From Novosphingobium terrae (GTDB lineage Bacteria > Pseudomonadota > Alphaproteobacteria > Sphingomonadales > Sphingomonadaceae), in assembly GCF_017163935.1 (NCBI RefSeq), contig NZ_JABVZR010000001.1, forward strand, positions 1,116,001-1,180,000: a stretch of 64,000 nucleotides of DNA, read 5' to 3'. Below the pieces are notes generated by a model, which was not told where the DNA came from, ran no database searches, and worked only from the letters and a program-made list of their open reading frames with translations. How positions within the stretch are numbered: position 1 is the first letter of the stretch; each line of letters starts with the position of its first letter. Positions 46,555 to 56,332 of the stretch are shown one piece after another. Made by a program: the position numbers and the translations under genes.

Positions 46555-46598
46555 AACACCGGTCTTCCGCCGCGCATGGAGGGCCGGTGTTTTCTTTT
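46555..46598 (+). terminator. intrinsic terminator after pckA
   Basis: Arms AACACCGG (46555-46562) and CCGGTGTT (46584-46591) with a 21-base loop, followed by TTCTTTT. It begins 45 bp after the pckA stop. Confidence 0.85.
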
Positions 46599-46677
46599 GT
46601 TAAGTGCCTTGCTTCTGCAACCGGGCTTTGAGACGCTGCTGTTGAAGCGCCACAAGGCGCGTCTCTAGGAGCTTGCC

Positions 46678-47061
46678 ATGAGCCTGTTTGATTCGCTGCT
46701 GGGCCAGTTGGGTTCGAATGTGGATGTGGGCAGCATCGCCCAGAAATTCGGCATCGACCCCGCCACCGCGCAGACCGCCATCGCCGCACTGGGCCAGGCC
46801 CATCAGGAGCCCGGCGATACCGTGGACACCGCCGCCGCCAACACCGGGATCGATCCCGAAGTGCTGAGCGGCATTGCGGATCACCTCGGCGGCGAAGGCG
46901 CGCTGGGGCAGATTGCTCAGCACCTCTCGGACAATCCGCAGATGCTGCAGAGCGTGCTGGGCGCTTTCGGCGGTCAGCAGGGCGAGGGCGGTCAGGGCGG
47001 GCTTGGTGGCCTGCTGGGCGCGGCTTCGGGGTTCTTTGGTGGCGGGGCCGCTAAAGAGTAA
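46678..47061 (+). CDS. DUF937/YidB-like small protein
   Basis: 127 residues. Begins MSLFDSLLGQLGSN with helical repeats (IAQKFGIDPATAQTAI, VLSGIADHLGGEGALGQIAQHL) and a Gly-rich tail. The resemblance to DUF937/YidB-type proteins is by pattern only; the function is unknown. AGGAG lies just before the ATG. It is transcribed on its own after the pckA terminator and ends 18 bp before element copy 5. Confidence 0.75.
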   Translation: MSLFDSLLGQLGSNVDVGSIAQKFGIDPATAQTAIAALGQAHQEPGDTVDTAAANTGIDPEVLSGIADHLGGEGALGQIAQHLSDNPQMLQSVLGAFGGQQGEGGQGGLGGLLGAASGFFGGGAAKE

Positions 47062-47079
47062 GGTTTTAAGGGAGAAAAT

Positions 47080-47308
47080 GCGAGGGGGTTACCCCCTCGC
47101 GCTCCCATGACGTCTTCCGACGATGGGGCAGGGGAGGCCTACCTTCGTGCCCAACCTCTCCACCTGCGCAACAGAAAGGCGCCGCAGGCAGTTATGCCTC
47201 GGCGCCTTTCTATCGTTTAAAGCCTGCGGCGCGGCGGCGTTGCTCTAAGGCTGAACCCGATGTGCAACGCTGACAAAAAATGGGAGCGCGAGGGTGTAAC
47301 ACCCTCGC
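47080..47308. repeat. intergenic palindromic element, copy 5
   Basis: 229 bp, orientation A to B. Left hairpin arms GCGAGGGGG around TTA; right arms GCGAGGGTG around TAA. The flanks extend the inverted symmetry (AAGGGAGAAAAT left, ATCTTCCCTT right). Between the convergent small-protein gene (46678-47061) and a hydrolase gene, 18 and 17 bp from the stops. Confidence 0.88.
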
Positions 47309-47325
47309 ATCTTCCCTTTTAACCC

Positions 47326-47982
47326 TTACCGGATCGGACAATCCGGCGACAGACGCATGTCGAGATAATTGTCCACCGCCCGCATCATATCGTCGAGTTC
47401 GTTCTCGAAGAAGTGGTTGGCGCGGGGCACTTCATCGTGATGGATGGTGATGTGCTTCTGGGTGCGCAGCTTGTCGACCAGCTTCTGCACGGCGCCGGGG
47501 GTCACCACCGTATCGGCGGTGCCCTGCACGATGATGCCGCTGGCCGGGCAAGGCGCCAGGAAGCTGAAGTCATACATGTTGGCGGGCGGGGCTACGCTGA
47601 TGAACCCACGGATTTCCGGGCGGCGCATCAGCAGCTGCATGCCGATCAGCGCACCGAAGGAATAGCCCGCGATCCAGGTGGTCGAAGCCTCGGGATGGAT
47701 CGACTGCACCCAGTCGAGCGCCGCTGCGGCATCCGAAAGCTCGCCGATGCCATTGTCGAAGCTGCCCTGCGAGCGGCCGACGCCGCGGAAGTTGAAGCGC
47801 AGGGTGGCAAAGCCGCGGGCCACGAAGGTCTTGTAGAGGGCCTGCGTCACGCGGTCGTTCATGGTGCCCCCGGCCTGCGGGTGCGGGTGGAGGATCATGG
47901 CGACGGGCGCGCGCGGGCGGGTGCCGGGCTGGAAACGGCCTTCGAGGCGGCCTTCGGGGCCGGGAAAGATCACTGCGGGCAT
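47326..47982 (-). CDS. alpha/beta hydrolase
   Basis: 218 residues from ATG 47982 with AGGA upstream. Segments MILHPHPQAGGTMNDR, RFNFRGVGRSQGSFD, the nucleophile elbow AGYSFGALIG and a late His in PRANHFFE match a widespread group of small uncharacterised alpha/beta hydrolases. A longer start (48048) is possible. Divergent from the cysteine desulfurase genes. Confidence 0.88.
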   Translation of the reverse strand: MPAVIFPGPEGRLEGRFQPGTRPRAPVAMILHPHPQAGGTMNDRVTQALYKTFVARGFATLRFNFRGVGRSQGSFDNGIGELSDAAAALDWVQSIHPEASTTWIAGYSFGALIGMQLLMRRPEIRGFISVAPPANMYDFSFLAPCPASGIIVQGTADTVVTPGAVQKLVDKLRTQKHITIHHDEVPRANHFFENELDDMMRAVDNYLDMRLSPDCPIR

Positions 47983-48134
47983 CGGTTCATCCTGCGAAGG
48001 GGCAGTCCTCTCTTGTCGGCGCTGCGAAAAATGCGGCGCGCGGGCCAAGGGGGACTGTGAATGGAAGCGATGGGCTATATAGGAAGCAAGGTTCCAAAAG
48101 CAATCTTTTCGCGCCTTTCTCGTAAAGCAGGTTC

Positions 48135-49160
48135 ATGGCTACACATCTTTATCTCGATCATGCGGCCACGACGCCTTTGTTGCCGGTGGCGCGCGCGGCC
48201 ATGGATGAGGGGTTTGCGCATTGGGCCAATCCGTCGAGCCCGCATCGGGCCGGGCGCGCGGCAAGGGCGGCGCTGGAGGATGCGCGCGAGCGGGTGAGGG
48301 CGGCGCTGGGCTGGCAGGGCGAGGTGATCTTCACCAGCGGTGCGAGCGAGGCTCTGGCGATTGCGATGCAGCGCTGTGTACAGCCTTTGGTGGCGATCTC
48401 TCCGGTGGAGCATGAGGCGGCGCTGCGCCATGCGGGCGATGCGACGAAGCTGGCGGTGGATGCTTTTGGCCTTGTGGCGCCGGGGGATTGCGCGCTGCCG
48501 GGGCTGGTCTGCGTGCAGCAGGTGAACAATGAAACAGGGGTGATCCAGCCGTTGGATGAGATTGCCCAAACCGTGCATGGCGTAGGCGGTTTGCTGTTGG
48601 CCGATTGCGCTCAGGGGGCGGGGAAGATCGCTCTGCCCGCTGCCGATCTGGCTGTGTTGAGCGCGCATAAATTCGGCGGCCCTGTGGGGATCGGCGCGCT
48701 GCTGCTGCGCGACTGGGGGCAGATCCAGCCGAGCGGCGGGCAGGAGCGCGGCTATCGCCCCGGCACGGAAAATCTGCCCGGCGCTCTGGCCATGGCTGCG
48801 GCCTTGGAGGCCGGGGCGGATTGGATGGAGGAAGCTGCCCGCCTGCGCACCCGTCTGGAAGCCGCCATCATCGCTGCGGGCGGTGAAGTGGTGGCGCAGG
48901 ACGCCCCGCGCATCGCCACCATCGGCGCCTATCGCATGAAGGGCAAAGCCGCCGCCGCGCAGCTGATCCGTTTTGACGGGCTTGGCATGGCGATTTCGGC
49001 GGGCTCGGCCTGTTCCTCGGGCTCGCTGCGGGCCAGCCATGTGCTGACGGCCATGCAGTACCCTCACACCAGCGAGGTGATCCGCGTCAGCATCGGCCGC
49101 GAAACCACCGAGGCGGAGATCGACCAGTTCGCGCAAGCCTGGGCGCAGGTGGCGGGATGA
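48135..49160 (+). CDS. cysteine desulfurase-like aminotransferase (first of tandem pair)
   Basis: 341 residues, class V PLP enzyme. YLDHAATTPL, ANPSSPHRAG, the PLP Lys in LSAHKFGGP and an active-site-type Cys in SAGSACSSG. Shorter than IscS (404). It should mobilise sulfur from cysteine, but its acceptor is unknown. Overlaps the second desulfurase by 4 bp and has no iscU or iscA neighbour. Confidence 0.9.
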   Translation: MATHLYLDHAATTPLLPVARAAMDEGFAHWANPSSPHRAGRAARAALEDARERVRAALGWQGEVIFTSGASEALAIAMQRCVQPLVAISPVEHEAALRHAGDATKLAVDAFGLVAPGDCALPGLVCVQQVNNETGVIQPLDEIAQTVHGVGGLLLADCAQGAGKIALPAADLAVLSAHKFGGPVGIGALLLRDWGQIQPSGGQERGYRPGTENLPGALAMAAALEAGADWMEEAARLRTRLEAAIIAAGGEVVAQDAPRIATIGAYRMKGKAAAAQLIRFDGLGMAISAGSACSSGSLRASHVLTAMQYPHTSEVIRVSIGRETTEAEIDQFAQAWAQVAG

Positions 49161-50239
49161 TCTACCTCGACTATCAGGCCACCACGCCGCTGGCCCCGCA
49201 GGCGCGAGAGGTCATGCTCCACTGGCTGGGCGGCCCGGAAACGACTGGTTTCGCCAATCCGCATAGCCCCCATCGCCCCGGTCGAGGTGCTGCTGCTGCG
49301 GTGGCAGTGGCGCGCGATCAGGTGGCGGGTCTGTTCCCGCCGGGCGGCAAGGTGATCTTCACCAGCGGCGCGACCGAGGCGATCAATCTGGCCATCAAGG
49401 GCGTGGCGCTGAACGGGCGTAGCATCGCCCATTCCGCCATCGAACACAGCGCCGTGCTGGACACAGTCGCCGCGCTGGGCGGAGGCCATGTGCTGCCCGT
49501 CGGCGCGAATGGGCTGGTGGCGCAAGATGTGGCTCTGCCCGAGACCCTCGGCCTGCTCGCGGTGATGCAGGTCAACAATGAGATCGGCACGGTGCAGCCC
49601 GTCGATGCTCTTGCCGCAAGGGCGCATGCCATGGGCGCGCTGATGCTGGTCGATGGCGTGCAGGGTGCGGGGAAAATGCCGCCACCGCTCCAGGCCGATA
49701 TGATCGCGGTTTCGGCGCATAAGATCTATGGCCCCAAAGGGATCGGCGCATTGTGGGTCCGCGATGGGCTGGATCTCACCCCGCTGCTTCACGGTGGCGG
49801 ACAGGAGGGCGGCTTGCGCTCCGGCACGCTCAGCCCGGCGCTTTGCGCAGGGTTCGGGGCTGCGGCGGCGCTGTGCCAAACCTCGTGGGAAAGCGATGGA
49901 CAACATGTGGACAGCCTGTGGAAAACTGCGCGCGCCATCCTCCACCGCTGGACGCTCAACGGCGATGAACACAGCCGCTGGCATGGCAACCTCAATCTGC
50001 GGCTTGATGGCCTCGATGTGGCCCGGCTGATGAGCGATCTGCGCGATATCGCCTTTTCCGCCGGATCGGCCTGCGCCAGCGGCTCGGGGCGGCCCAGCCA
50101 TGTGCTGGCGGCCATAGGTCTAACGGCGCCCCAAGCAAAAAATTCTATCCGCATTGGTTTCGGGCGCTATACGGACCCCGGAGAGTTTGCCGAGGCCTTG
50201 CAACGAATCGACGCTGCTGCCCAAGCGCAGGGCGCGTGA
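49157..50239 (+). CDS. cysteine desulfurase-like aminotransferase (second of tandem pair)
   Basis: 360 residues. YLDYQATTPLAP, ANPHSPHRPGR, FTSGATEAINLAIKG, PLP Lys in VSAHKIYGPKG and Cys in SAGSACASGS. It is a clear paralogue of the preceding gene and may pair with it. Followed after 19 bp by a [2Fe-2S] ferredoxin gene, the usual partner in iron-sulfur assembly. Confidence 0.92.
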   Translation: MIYLDYQATTPLAPQAREVMLHWLGGPETTGFANPHSPHRPGRGAAAAVAVARDQVAGLFPPGGKVIFTSGATEAINLAIKGVALNGRSIAHSAIEHSAVLDTVAALGGGHVLPVGANGLVAQDVALPETLGLLAVMQVNNEIGTVQPVDALAARAHAMGALMLVDGVQGAGKMPPPLQADMIAVSAHKIYGPKGIGALWVRDGLDLTPLLHGGGQEGGLRSGTLSPALCAGFGAAAALCQTSWESDGQHVDSLWKTARAILHRWTLNGDEHSRWHGNLNLRLDGLDVARLMSDLRDIAFSAGSACASGSGRPSHVLAAIGLTAPQAKNSIRIGFGRYTDPGEFAEALQRIDAAAQAQGA

Positions 50240-50258
50240 ATCGGGGAGCTTTCGCGGC

Positions 50259-50603
50259 GTGGCTGACAAGTTTGTACAGGTTGAATTTCTGACCACCGAT
50301 GGCGGTCGCATCAAGGCGCAGGGCTCGGCGGGCATCAGCCTGCTCGAAGTGGCTCAGGGCGCGGGTATGCCGCTGGAAGGCACCTGCGAGGGGCAGATGG
50401 CCTGCTCCACCTGCCATGTGGTGGTGGCACCGGATTGGTTCGCCAAATTGCCGCCCGCCAGCGCCGACGAGGAAGATATGCTCGATCTGGCCGCTGCCGT
50501 CACCGCCACCAGCCGCCTTTCCTGCCAGATCCGCCTGACCGAGGACCTCGATGGCCTGCTGGTGCGAATTCCGGGGGAAAGCCGGGATATGCAGCGCCGC
50601 TAA
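50259..50603 (+). CDS. [2Fe-2S] ferredoxin, adrenodoxin/ISC type
   Basis: 114 residues from GTG 50259, preceded by GGGGAG. Cluster ligands CEGQMACSTC (C-x5-C-x2-C) and a fourth Cys in SRLSCQIRL, the adrenodoxin/Fdx pattern. Its position after two cysteine desulfurases suggests an electron donor in Fe-S assembly; serving a dioxygenase or P450 is an alternative. Confidence 0.93.
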   Translation: MADKFVQVEFLTTDGGRIKAQGSAGISLLEVAQGAGMPLEGTCEGQMACSTCHVVVAPDWFAKLPPASADEEDMLDLAAAVTATSRLSCQIRLTEDLDGLLVRIPGESRDMQRR

Positions 50604-50645
50604 ACACTTGGCGGGGCAGGCCCCGGCCTGCTACAGCCACAGGCG

Positions 50646-52934
50646 ATGAGCGACATTGACCTGAACGAGCCCGATCCTTTCGACGCCATCGTGGATGCGC
50701 CTTTCGACAGCGCCCTGTCGGAGCGCTATCTGGTCTATGCGCTCTCCACGATCACGGCGCGCTCGCTGCCCGATCTGCGTGACGGGCTGAAGCCGGTCCA
50801 CCGCCGCCTGCTTTGGGCGATGCGTCAGTTGAAGCTGGACCCGTCGCAGGCCTTCAAGAAATCCGCCCGCGTGGTGGGTGACGTGATCGGCAAGTATCAC
50901 CCGCATGGCGACGCCAGCGTGTATGACGCGATGGTCCGTCTCGCTCAGGATTTCGCGCTGCGCTATCCGCTGGTCGAGGGGCAGGGCAATTTCGGCAACA
51001 TCGACGGCGATAACGCCGCCGCCTACCGCTACACCGAAGCCCGCCTGACCAAGACCGCGATCCAGCTGATGGCAGGCCTTGAAGAGGGCACGGTCAACTA
51101 CCACCCCACTTACAATGGCGAGGATGAGGAGCCGGAAATCTTCCCCGGCCTCTTCCCCAATCTGCTGGCCAATGGCGCCACCGGCATCGCGGTGGGCATG
51201 GCGACCAGCATCCCCAGCCATAATGTGGCCGAGATCATCGACGCCACCATGCTGCTGATCGAGGACCCGCACACCGAACACGCCGCGCTGATGGAGGTGT
51301 TCCACGGCCCGGATTTCCCCACCGGCGGCATCGTGGTGGACAGCCCGGCGGCGATTTCCCACGCCTATGAGACGGGCAAAGGCGCGATCCGCGTGCGCGC
51401 CCGTTTCTCCACCGGGCGCGATGAAGAGGGCAATTGGGAAGAGACCGGCATTGAGAAGCTGGGCAGCGGCCAGTGGCAGCTGGTCATCTCCGAAATCCCC
51501 TACATGGTGCAGAAGGGCAAGCTGATCGAGCAGCTCGCCGCGCTGATCGCCGACAAGAAGCTGCCCATCCTCGAAGATGTGCGCGACGAAAGCGACACCC
51601 AGATCCGCATCGTGCTGGTCCCCAAGACCCGCAACATCGAGCCCGATCTGCTCAAGGAAAGCGTCTACAAGCTGACCGAGCTGGAGAGCCGTTTCAGCCT
51701 GAACCTCAACGTGCTGGACGCCCAGCGCACGCCCGGCGTGCTCGGCCTGCGCCCGCTGCTGCTGCAATGGATCGTCGCCCAGATCGACATCCTGCAGCGC
51801 CGGAGCCAGCACCGCCTCGACAAGATCGCGGCCCGGCTGGAGCTGGTCGAAGGCTATATCGTTGCCTATCTGAACCTCGACCGCGTGATCGAGATCATCC
51901 GCACCGAGGATGAGCCCAAGCCGCTGATGATGGCCGAGTTCAACCTCACCGACCGGCAGGTGGAAGCCATCCTCAACATGCGCCTGCGCAGCTTGCGCAA
52001 GCTTGAGGAAATGGAGCTGCGCGGCGAGCGTGACGATCTGCTCAAAGAGCAGGACGAGCTGCAAAAGCTGCTGGAAAGCCCGGCCCGCCAGCGCACGCGC
52101 CTCAAGCGCGATCTCACCACGCTGCGCAAGGATTACGCGGAAACCACGCTGCTCGGCCGCCGCCGCACCACCATCGCCGAGGCAGCGCCCACCCGCGAAT
52201 TCAGCATGGACGCCATGATCGAGAAGGAGCCGGTTACGGTGATCCTCTCGGCCCGCGGCTGGATCCGCGGCGCCAAGGGCCACGAGCCGCTCGACCGCGA
52301 GTTCAAGTTCAAGGAAGGCGACGGCCCGGCCTTCGCCTTCCACGCCCAGACCACCGACAAGTTGCTGATCGCCTGCGACAACGGCCGCTTCTACACGCTG
52401 GGCGCCGACAAGCTGCCCGGCGCGCGCGGCTTCGGCGAGCCGTTGCGTTCGATGCTGGATATCGACGGCGACACGCATATCATCGCCATCTTCCCCTTCC
52501 GCCCGAAATCGCAGATCCTGCTGGCGGGCACCAGCGGCAGAGGCTTCGCCGCCGAGGCCGAGGAATTGCTGGCCGAAACCCGCAAGGGCCGCGCCGTGAT
52601 GACCACCAAGGCCGATGTGAAGCTGGCGGTCGTGCGCGAAATCCCCGAAGACCACGACCATGTTGCGGTGATCGGCGACAATCGCAAGCTGGTGCTCTTC
52701 AGCCTCACCGAAATGCCGCTGATGGCCAAGGGGCAGGGTGTGACCCTCCAGCGTTACCGCGACGGCGGTCTGTCAGACATCACGACCCTGAAGCTGGAAG
52801 ACGGCCTGACCTGGCGCATGGGCGGCGATAGCGGGCGCATGCGGACCGAGAAGGATATGCGCCTGTGGAAGGTTGCCCGCGGGGCCGGGGGACGGATGCC
52901 GCCTCAGGGATTTCCTCGGGATAACAAGTTTTAA
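50646..52934 (+). CDS. parC: ParC, topoisomerase IV subunit A
   Basis: 762 residues. Winged-helix/tower domain with catalytic Tyr129 ([10 protein letters not shown]), quinolone-region [12 protein letters not shown] (Ala90 where E. coli ParC has Ser80), coiled-coil gate around 430-490 and a C-terminal beta-pinwheel. Length and diverged C-terminus favour ParC over GyrA. Decatenates chromosomes with ParE. It ends 34 bp before element copy 6. Confidence 0.94.
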   Translation: MSDIDLNEPDPFDAIVDAPFDSALSERYLVYALSTITARSLPDLRDGLKPVHRRLLWAMRQLKLDPSQAFKKSARVVGDVIGKYHPHGDASVYDAMVRLAQDFALRYPLVEGQGNFGNIDGDNAAAYRYTEARLTKTAIQLMAGLEEGTVNYHPTYNGEDEEPEIFPGLFPNLLANGATGIAVGMATSIPSHNVAEIIDATMLLIEDPHTEHAALMEVFHGPDFPTGGIVVDSPAAISHAYETGKGAIRVRARFSTGRDEEGNWEETGIEKLGSGQWQLVISEIPYMVQKGKLIEQLAALIADKKLPILEDVRDESDTQIRIVLVPKTRNIEPDLLKESVYKLTELESRFSLNLNVLDAQRTPGVLGLRPLLLQWIVAQIDILQRRSQHRLDKIAARLELVEGYIVAYLNLDRVIEIIRTEDEPKPLMMAEFNLTDRQVEAILNMRLRSLRKLEEMELRGERDDLLKEQDELQKLLESPARQRTRLKRDLTTLRKDYAETTLLGRRRTTIAEAAPTREFSMDAMIEKEPVTVILSARGWIRGAKGHEPLDREFKFKEGDGPAFAFHAQTTDKLLIACDNGRFYTLGADKLPGARGFGEPLRSMLDIDGDTHIIAIFPFRPKSQILLAGTSGRGFAAEAEELLAETRKGRAVMTTKADVKLAVVREIPEDHDHVAVIGDNRKLVLFSLTEMPLMAKGQGVTLQRYRDGGLSDITTLKLEDGLTWRMGGDSGRMRTEKDMRLWKVARGAGGRMPPQGFPRDNKF

Positions 52935-52968
52935 GGTTGGGTTTTTAAGAAGGTTTAGAAGGATAAAT

Positions 52969-53203
52969 GCGAGGGGGTTACCCCCTCGCGCTCCCATGAC
53001 GTCTTCCGACGAAATGGGAGTGGCGCCAAAGCAGTGCGCCCCGGCTCTCCACCTGCGCTGGGCAAAGCGCCGCAGGCAGGCATCTTTTGATCGATAGGCG
53101 GTGGGGGCGTTTTCAAGCCTGCGGCGCAGCGACCTTAGCTCTTTGGCTGAAACCGTGGCGCGACTTAGACATTAAAGGGAGCGCGAGGGTGTAACACCCT
53201 CGC
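52969..53203. repeat. intergenic palindromic element, copy 6
   Basis: 235 bp, orientation A to B. Left hairpin arms GCGAGGGGG around TTA, right arms GCGAGGGTG around TAA. Contains ATGACGTCTTCCGACGA, CTCTCCACCTGCGC and, reversed, the arm-B GGTTTCAGCC. Between convergent parC and the aspartic protease gene, 3 bp from the latter's stop. Confidence 0.88.
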
Positions 53204-53206
53204 ATC

Positions 53207-53923
53207 TTACTTTTCTTCGTCCTTACCCCCGACAGGATGATGCGGCACCAGCACCATCACATTGTCCTTCACCTGCCACCGCGCCAGCCGCGACATAAAG
53301 TTCATCCCCAAAACATTCGTGCCGCCCATGCCGGGGGCCACCACCACGTCCAGATTGCGGGCGATGACGCTGCCCACGCGCAGTTCCTCCACCGAGGCGA
53401 CATCGGCCTGTGTGGAGCCATTGGCGGTTTGCATCATCACTTTTTGGCCGAAGGGGCTGGGGGTGATCTGGGCTTTTTCGGCGCTGTCGGGGGAGAGGGT
53501 GGTGATGGTGGCGCCGGTGTCGATGAGGAAGCGCATGGGCACGCCGTTGACGCGGGCGGAGAGCCAGAAGTGGCCGTCTGGTGCTAACGGCACGCGGGTT
53601 TCGCCGCCGGAGACAGTCTGTTTGGGCTGTTCCGTCAGGCCGGGGCCTTCCATGCCGGTGCTGATATGGGCGAAGCGCAGCACGGCCATGGCGATGGTGG
53701 CCATAACGGCGAGGTTGCCGAGCAGGCGAAGGAGGCCGCCCGCCATGGGCAGGCCTCGGCGGACCCAGCCGCCCAGCACCACCAGCACGATGCCGATCAG
53801 CGCGAGCTGTGCAAGTGGCTCGGCCATGACGGCGCTGACGATCTGGTGCCAGAGGTCGATCAGCGCCTCTTTCAGCGTGGCGCTGGCGTCTCCGGCAAGG
53901 CTGTCATCGGGCAGGGACTTCAT
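53207..53923 (-). CDS. membrane-anchored retropepsin-like aspartic protease
   Basis: 238 residues. Two N-terminal hydrophobic segments (about 36-52 and 66-84), then a clan-AA domain with catalytic D135 in LIDTGATITTLS and a later LGMNFMSRL, the TIGR02281-type family. It presumably works as a periplasm-facing dimer. Coupled to cca by a 4-bp overlap. Substrates are unknown. Confidence 0.92.
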   Translation of the reverse strand: MKSLPDDSLAGDASATLKEALIDLWHQIVSAVMAEPLAQLALIGIVLVVLGGWVRRGLPMAGGLLRLLGNLAVMATIAMAVLRFAHISTGMEGPGLTEQPKQTVSGGETRVPLAPDGHFWLSARVNGVPMRFLIDTGATITTLSPDSAEKAQITPSPFGQKVMMQTANGSTQADVASVEELRVGSVIARNLDVVVAPGMGGTNVLGMNFMSRLARWQVKDNVMVLVPHHPVGGKDEEK

Positions 53924-55092
53924 TTCAGGCTGGCCAGTTCGGCCTCCAGCAGGGCCTCGATGCGGGTGGCGTCGGGGAAGCCTTCATCGACCCATGCGGT
54001 CTGGACGTTATGCAGCACGCGGGCGACTTGCGGGCCGGCAGCCACGCCGCGCGCCACGATCTGGCCGCCTTTCAGCGGGAAGATGGGGGGCGTGAAGTTC
54101 TCAATGCTTTTGGCATCGCGACCGGCCAGTAACAGGGCGTCGATGGCTTCGGGCACGCCAAGGCGGTAGGCCAGAGCTTGCGGCGGGGCGGTATCACCGG
54201 GGCGGCTTGCGGCGCTCATCAGGCGCTTTTTCTGCACGCCGGACAGGCGGAAGCGACCGGCGATCTGCCCGGCCAACGTTGGATCAGCGGGGATCAGCGC
54301 GGCCAGATGGCGGATGGCGACGGGGGCGATGCCTTGCGCCTGCTCCTGCGCCACCAGAGCGGCCAGCGCCTGCACATCGGCCTCGGGCAGGATTTCGGCC
54401 AGCACGCCCAGCGCCTGCATCCGTGCCATGGTCGGCGCGGGATCGGGCAGGGCGAGGAGGTTCATCGTCTCCATGCCGATGCGTTCGCGCGAAAGGCCTT
54501 TGAGCGTCGCGGCCAGATCGGCGCAGGCCTGTTCGGCCTCGGCATCGGGTTCCCCGGCACCGAAGCGGGCGCGGAAGCGGAAGTAGCGCAGGATGCGCAG
54601 ATGGTCCTCGCGGATGCGCTGATGCGCCTCGCCGATAAAGCGGACCTTGCGCGCTTCCAGATCGGCCAGACCGCCGAAATAGTCGAAGATTTCCAGCGTT
54701 TCGGGATCGGCATAGAGCGCGTTGATGGTGAAATCGCGCCGCGCCGCATCCTCGCGCCAGTCCTGCGCGAAAGCCACTGTCGCCCGGCGCCCGTCGGTGG
54801 AAACGTCATGGCGCAAAGTGGTGACCTCCACCGGGCCGCCAGCCAGAACCACCGTTACCGTGCCATGCTCGATGCCGGTGGGTACGGTTTTCAGGCCAGC
54901 CTGCTTGCAGGCTTCGACCACATCCTCGGGGGGCAGCGGGGTGGCGGCGTCGATGTCTTTCACATCCGCGCCCAGCAGCGTGTCGCGCACCGCGCCGCCC
55001 ACCCAGCGGATGTTGTCAGCCCCGAGCGCGCGCACCAGCGCGGCCAGATCCTCGCGCGCTGTCCATGGCGCCTTGGGCAGCAGAGCGCTCAC
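53920..55092 (-). CDS. cca: CCA-adding/poly(A) polymerase-family tRNA nucleotidyltransferase
   Basis: 390 residues starting at GTG 55092, whose GTGA overlaps the Nudix stop; a longer frame to 55206 overlaps that gene and is rejected. Class II features: GGAVRDTLLG (32-41), catalytic DID (46-48), RRDFTINA (118-125) and RIREDHLRILRYFRF. Adds or repairs the tRNA 3' CCA. Since tRNA-Phe here encodes CCA, the role may be repair. Confidence 0.94.
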   Translation of the reverse strand: MSALLPKAPWTAREDLAALVRALGADNIRWVGGAVRDTLLGADVKDIDAATPLPPEDVVEACKQAGLKTVPTGIEHGTVTVVLAGGPVEVTTLRHDVSTDGRRATVAFAQDWREDAARRDFTINALYADPETLEIFDYFGGLADLEARKVRFIGEAHQRIREDHLRILRYFRFRARFGAGEPDAEAEQACADLAATLKGLSRERIGMETMNLLALPDPAPTMARMQALGVLAEILPEADVQALAALVAQEQAQGIAPVAIRHLAALIPADPTLAGQIAGRFRLSGVQKKRLMSAASRPGDTAPPQALAYRLGVPEAIDALLLAGRDAKSIENFTPPIFPLKGGQIVARGVAAGPQVARVLHNVQTAWVDEGFPDATRIEALLEAELASLK

Positions 55093-55694
55093 AGCTGGGC
55101 CCAGTCGATGCGCAGCGTCAGATTGGCGAGGATCGCGCCGGTCACGCCCCAGATGCGGCGGCCCTGCCAGTCGATCTCGATCACGCGATGCTTGCGGCCC
55201 TTCCACTCGACCTCACGCGAGCCATGCCGCGCCGGATCAAGCACATAGGCAGCAGGCGCGGCGAACCAGTCGGCCACCTCGGCGGGGTTGGGGGTGAAGG
55301 TCAGGCCGGTCGGGATCGTGGCCAGCACCGGCGTGATCTCATAGCCAGAGGCCGTGCGGATCACATCGAGTTCCCCGATCACCCGCACATCCTCAGGTAA
55401 CAGCCCAACCTCTTCCTCCGCCTCGCGTAGCGCGGCGGCGATGGCATCCTCGCCCTCCTCGCAGCGGCCACCGGGCAGGGCGATCTGCCCGGGATGCGCG
55501 CGCATGGTGGTGGGGCGATGGGTGAGCAGGATTTCGGGCTCACCGGCCTCGCTCACAGCGATCAGCACGGCGGCAGGCTTGAGCGGCACATCATCCTCGA
55601 TGCGCGGATCGCTCCACAGGCCGGAAACGGCGCGGGCCATGCCGGCGCGGTAAAGCGCCGACAGTCTCTCGTGAAGGGAAGCAGTCTCGGTCAT
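55089..55694 (-). CDS. Nudix CoA pyrophosphatase-like protein
   Basis: 201 residues from ATG 55694 (alternatives 55718 and 55754). The segment LLTHRPTTMRAHPGQIALPG just before the Nudix box GGRCEEGEDAIAAALREAEEEVGL is the CoA-pyrophosphatase (NudL/NUDT7-like) signature. Probably hydrolyses CoA or its derivatives. Coupled to cca by a 4-bp overlap. Confidence 0.92.
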   Translation of the reverse strand: MTETASLHERLSALYRAGMARAVSGLWSDPRIEDDVPLKPAAVLIAVSEAGEPEILLTHRPTTMRAHPGQIALPGGRCEEGEDAIAAALREAEEEVGLLPEDVRVIGELDVIRTASGYEITPVLATIPTGLTFTPNPAEVADWFAAPAAYVLDPARHGSREVEWKGRKHRVIEIDWQGRRIWGVTGAILANLTLRIDWAQL

Positions 55695-55744
55695 GCGTGG
55701 CCCATATGGCCATGTCATGACGGCTTGACCAGAGGCCTGTTGCC

Positions 55745-56260
55745 TTAGAGCCAAGGCCCCAGCATGCCCACCACCGGCAGCACTGCCGGATTGTTGGCGC
55801 GCGCCAGCAGGCGATGGCGCTCAAAAGGCCCGGGCAGATCCCAGCCGCCGGTCTGGGCATTGGTAAAGCCCCAGAAACGCCCGTAATAATCCGGGTCACC
55901 GATCATCACCTGAGGCAGCGGCGCCTCGGGAGACAGCGCGCCCAAGGCCGCTGTCATCAGCGCCTTGCCGTAACCCTCGCCCTGATGCGCGGGCAGCACC
56001 GCCACCGGGCCGACCATCACCAGCGGATGGCGGCGACCCTCGGGGTCGGTCAGGGCCACCGGCCAGCACTGGATCGTGCCGACCAGATGCTCATCCTCAT
56101 CCATCGCGGCGAAAGACAGGGCGGGAAGCCAGTCCATGCCCTCTCGCACCTTATAGGCCGTGCGCTTGTGTCGGCCCGGCTCGAAAGCGGAGTCCAGAAG
56201 GGTTTCAACCAGCGCGGGGTCAACCGCATCAAGCGGGATTAGGGTGGAGTTCGATGCCAT
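55745..56260 (-). CDS. GNAT family N-acetyltransferase
   Basis: 171 residues. Acetyl-CoA loop LPAHQGEGYGKALM, preceded by LVMVGPVAV and followed by GDPDYYGRFWGF, as in the YhbS-like group. Substrate unknown. First gene of the GNAT-Nudix-cca-protease unit. Its start is 72 bp from element copy 7, which separates it from divergent rnhB. Confidence 0.9.
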   Translation of the reverse strand: MASNSTLIPLDAVDPALVETLLDSAFEPGRHKRTAYKVREGMDWLPALSFAAMDEDEHLVGTIQCWPVALTDPEGRRHPLVMVGPVAVLPAHQGEGYGKALMTAALGALSPEAPLPQVMIGDPDYYGRFWGFTNAQTGGWDLPGPFERHRLLARANNPAVLPVVGMLGPWL

Positions 56261-56332
56261 GGCCGCGCGCGGATAGGGCAGGGGTGGGGTGCGTGCAATT
56301 GATTTTTGGAAAGGTGAGGAAGGAAGGGAAAA

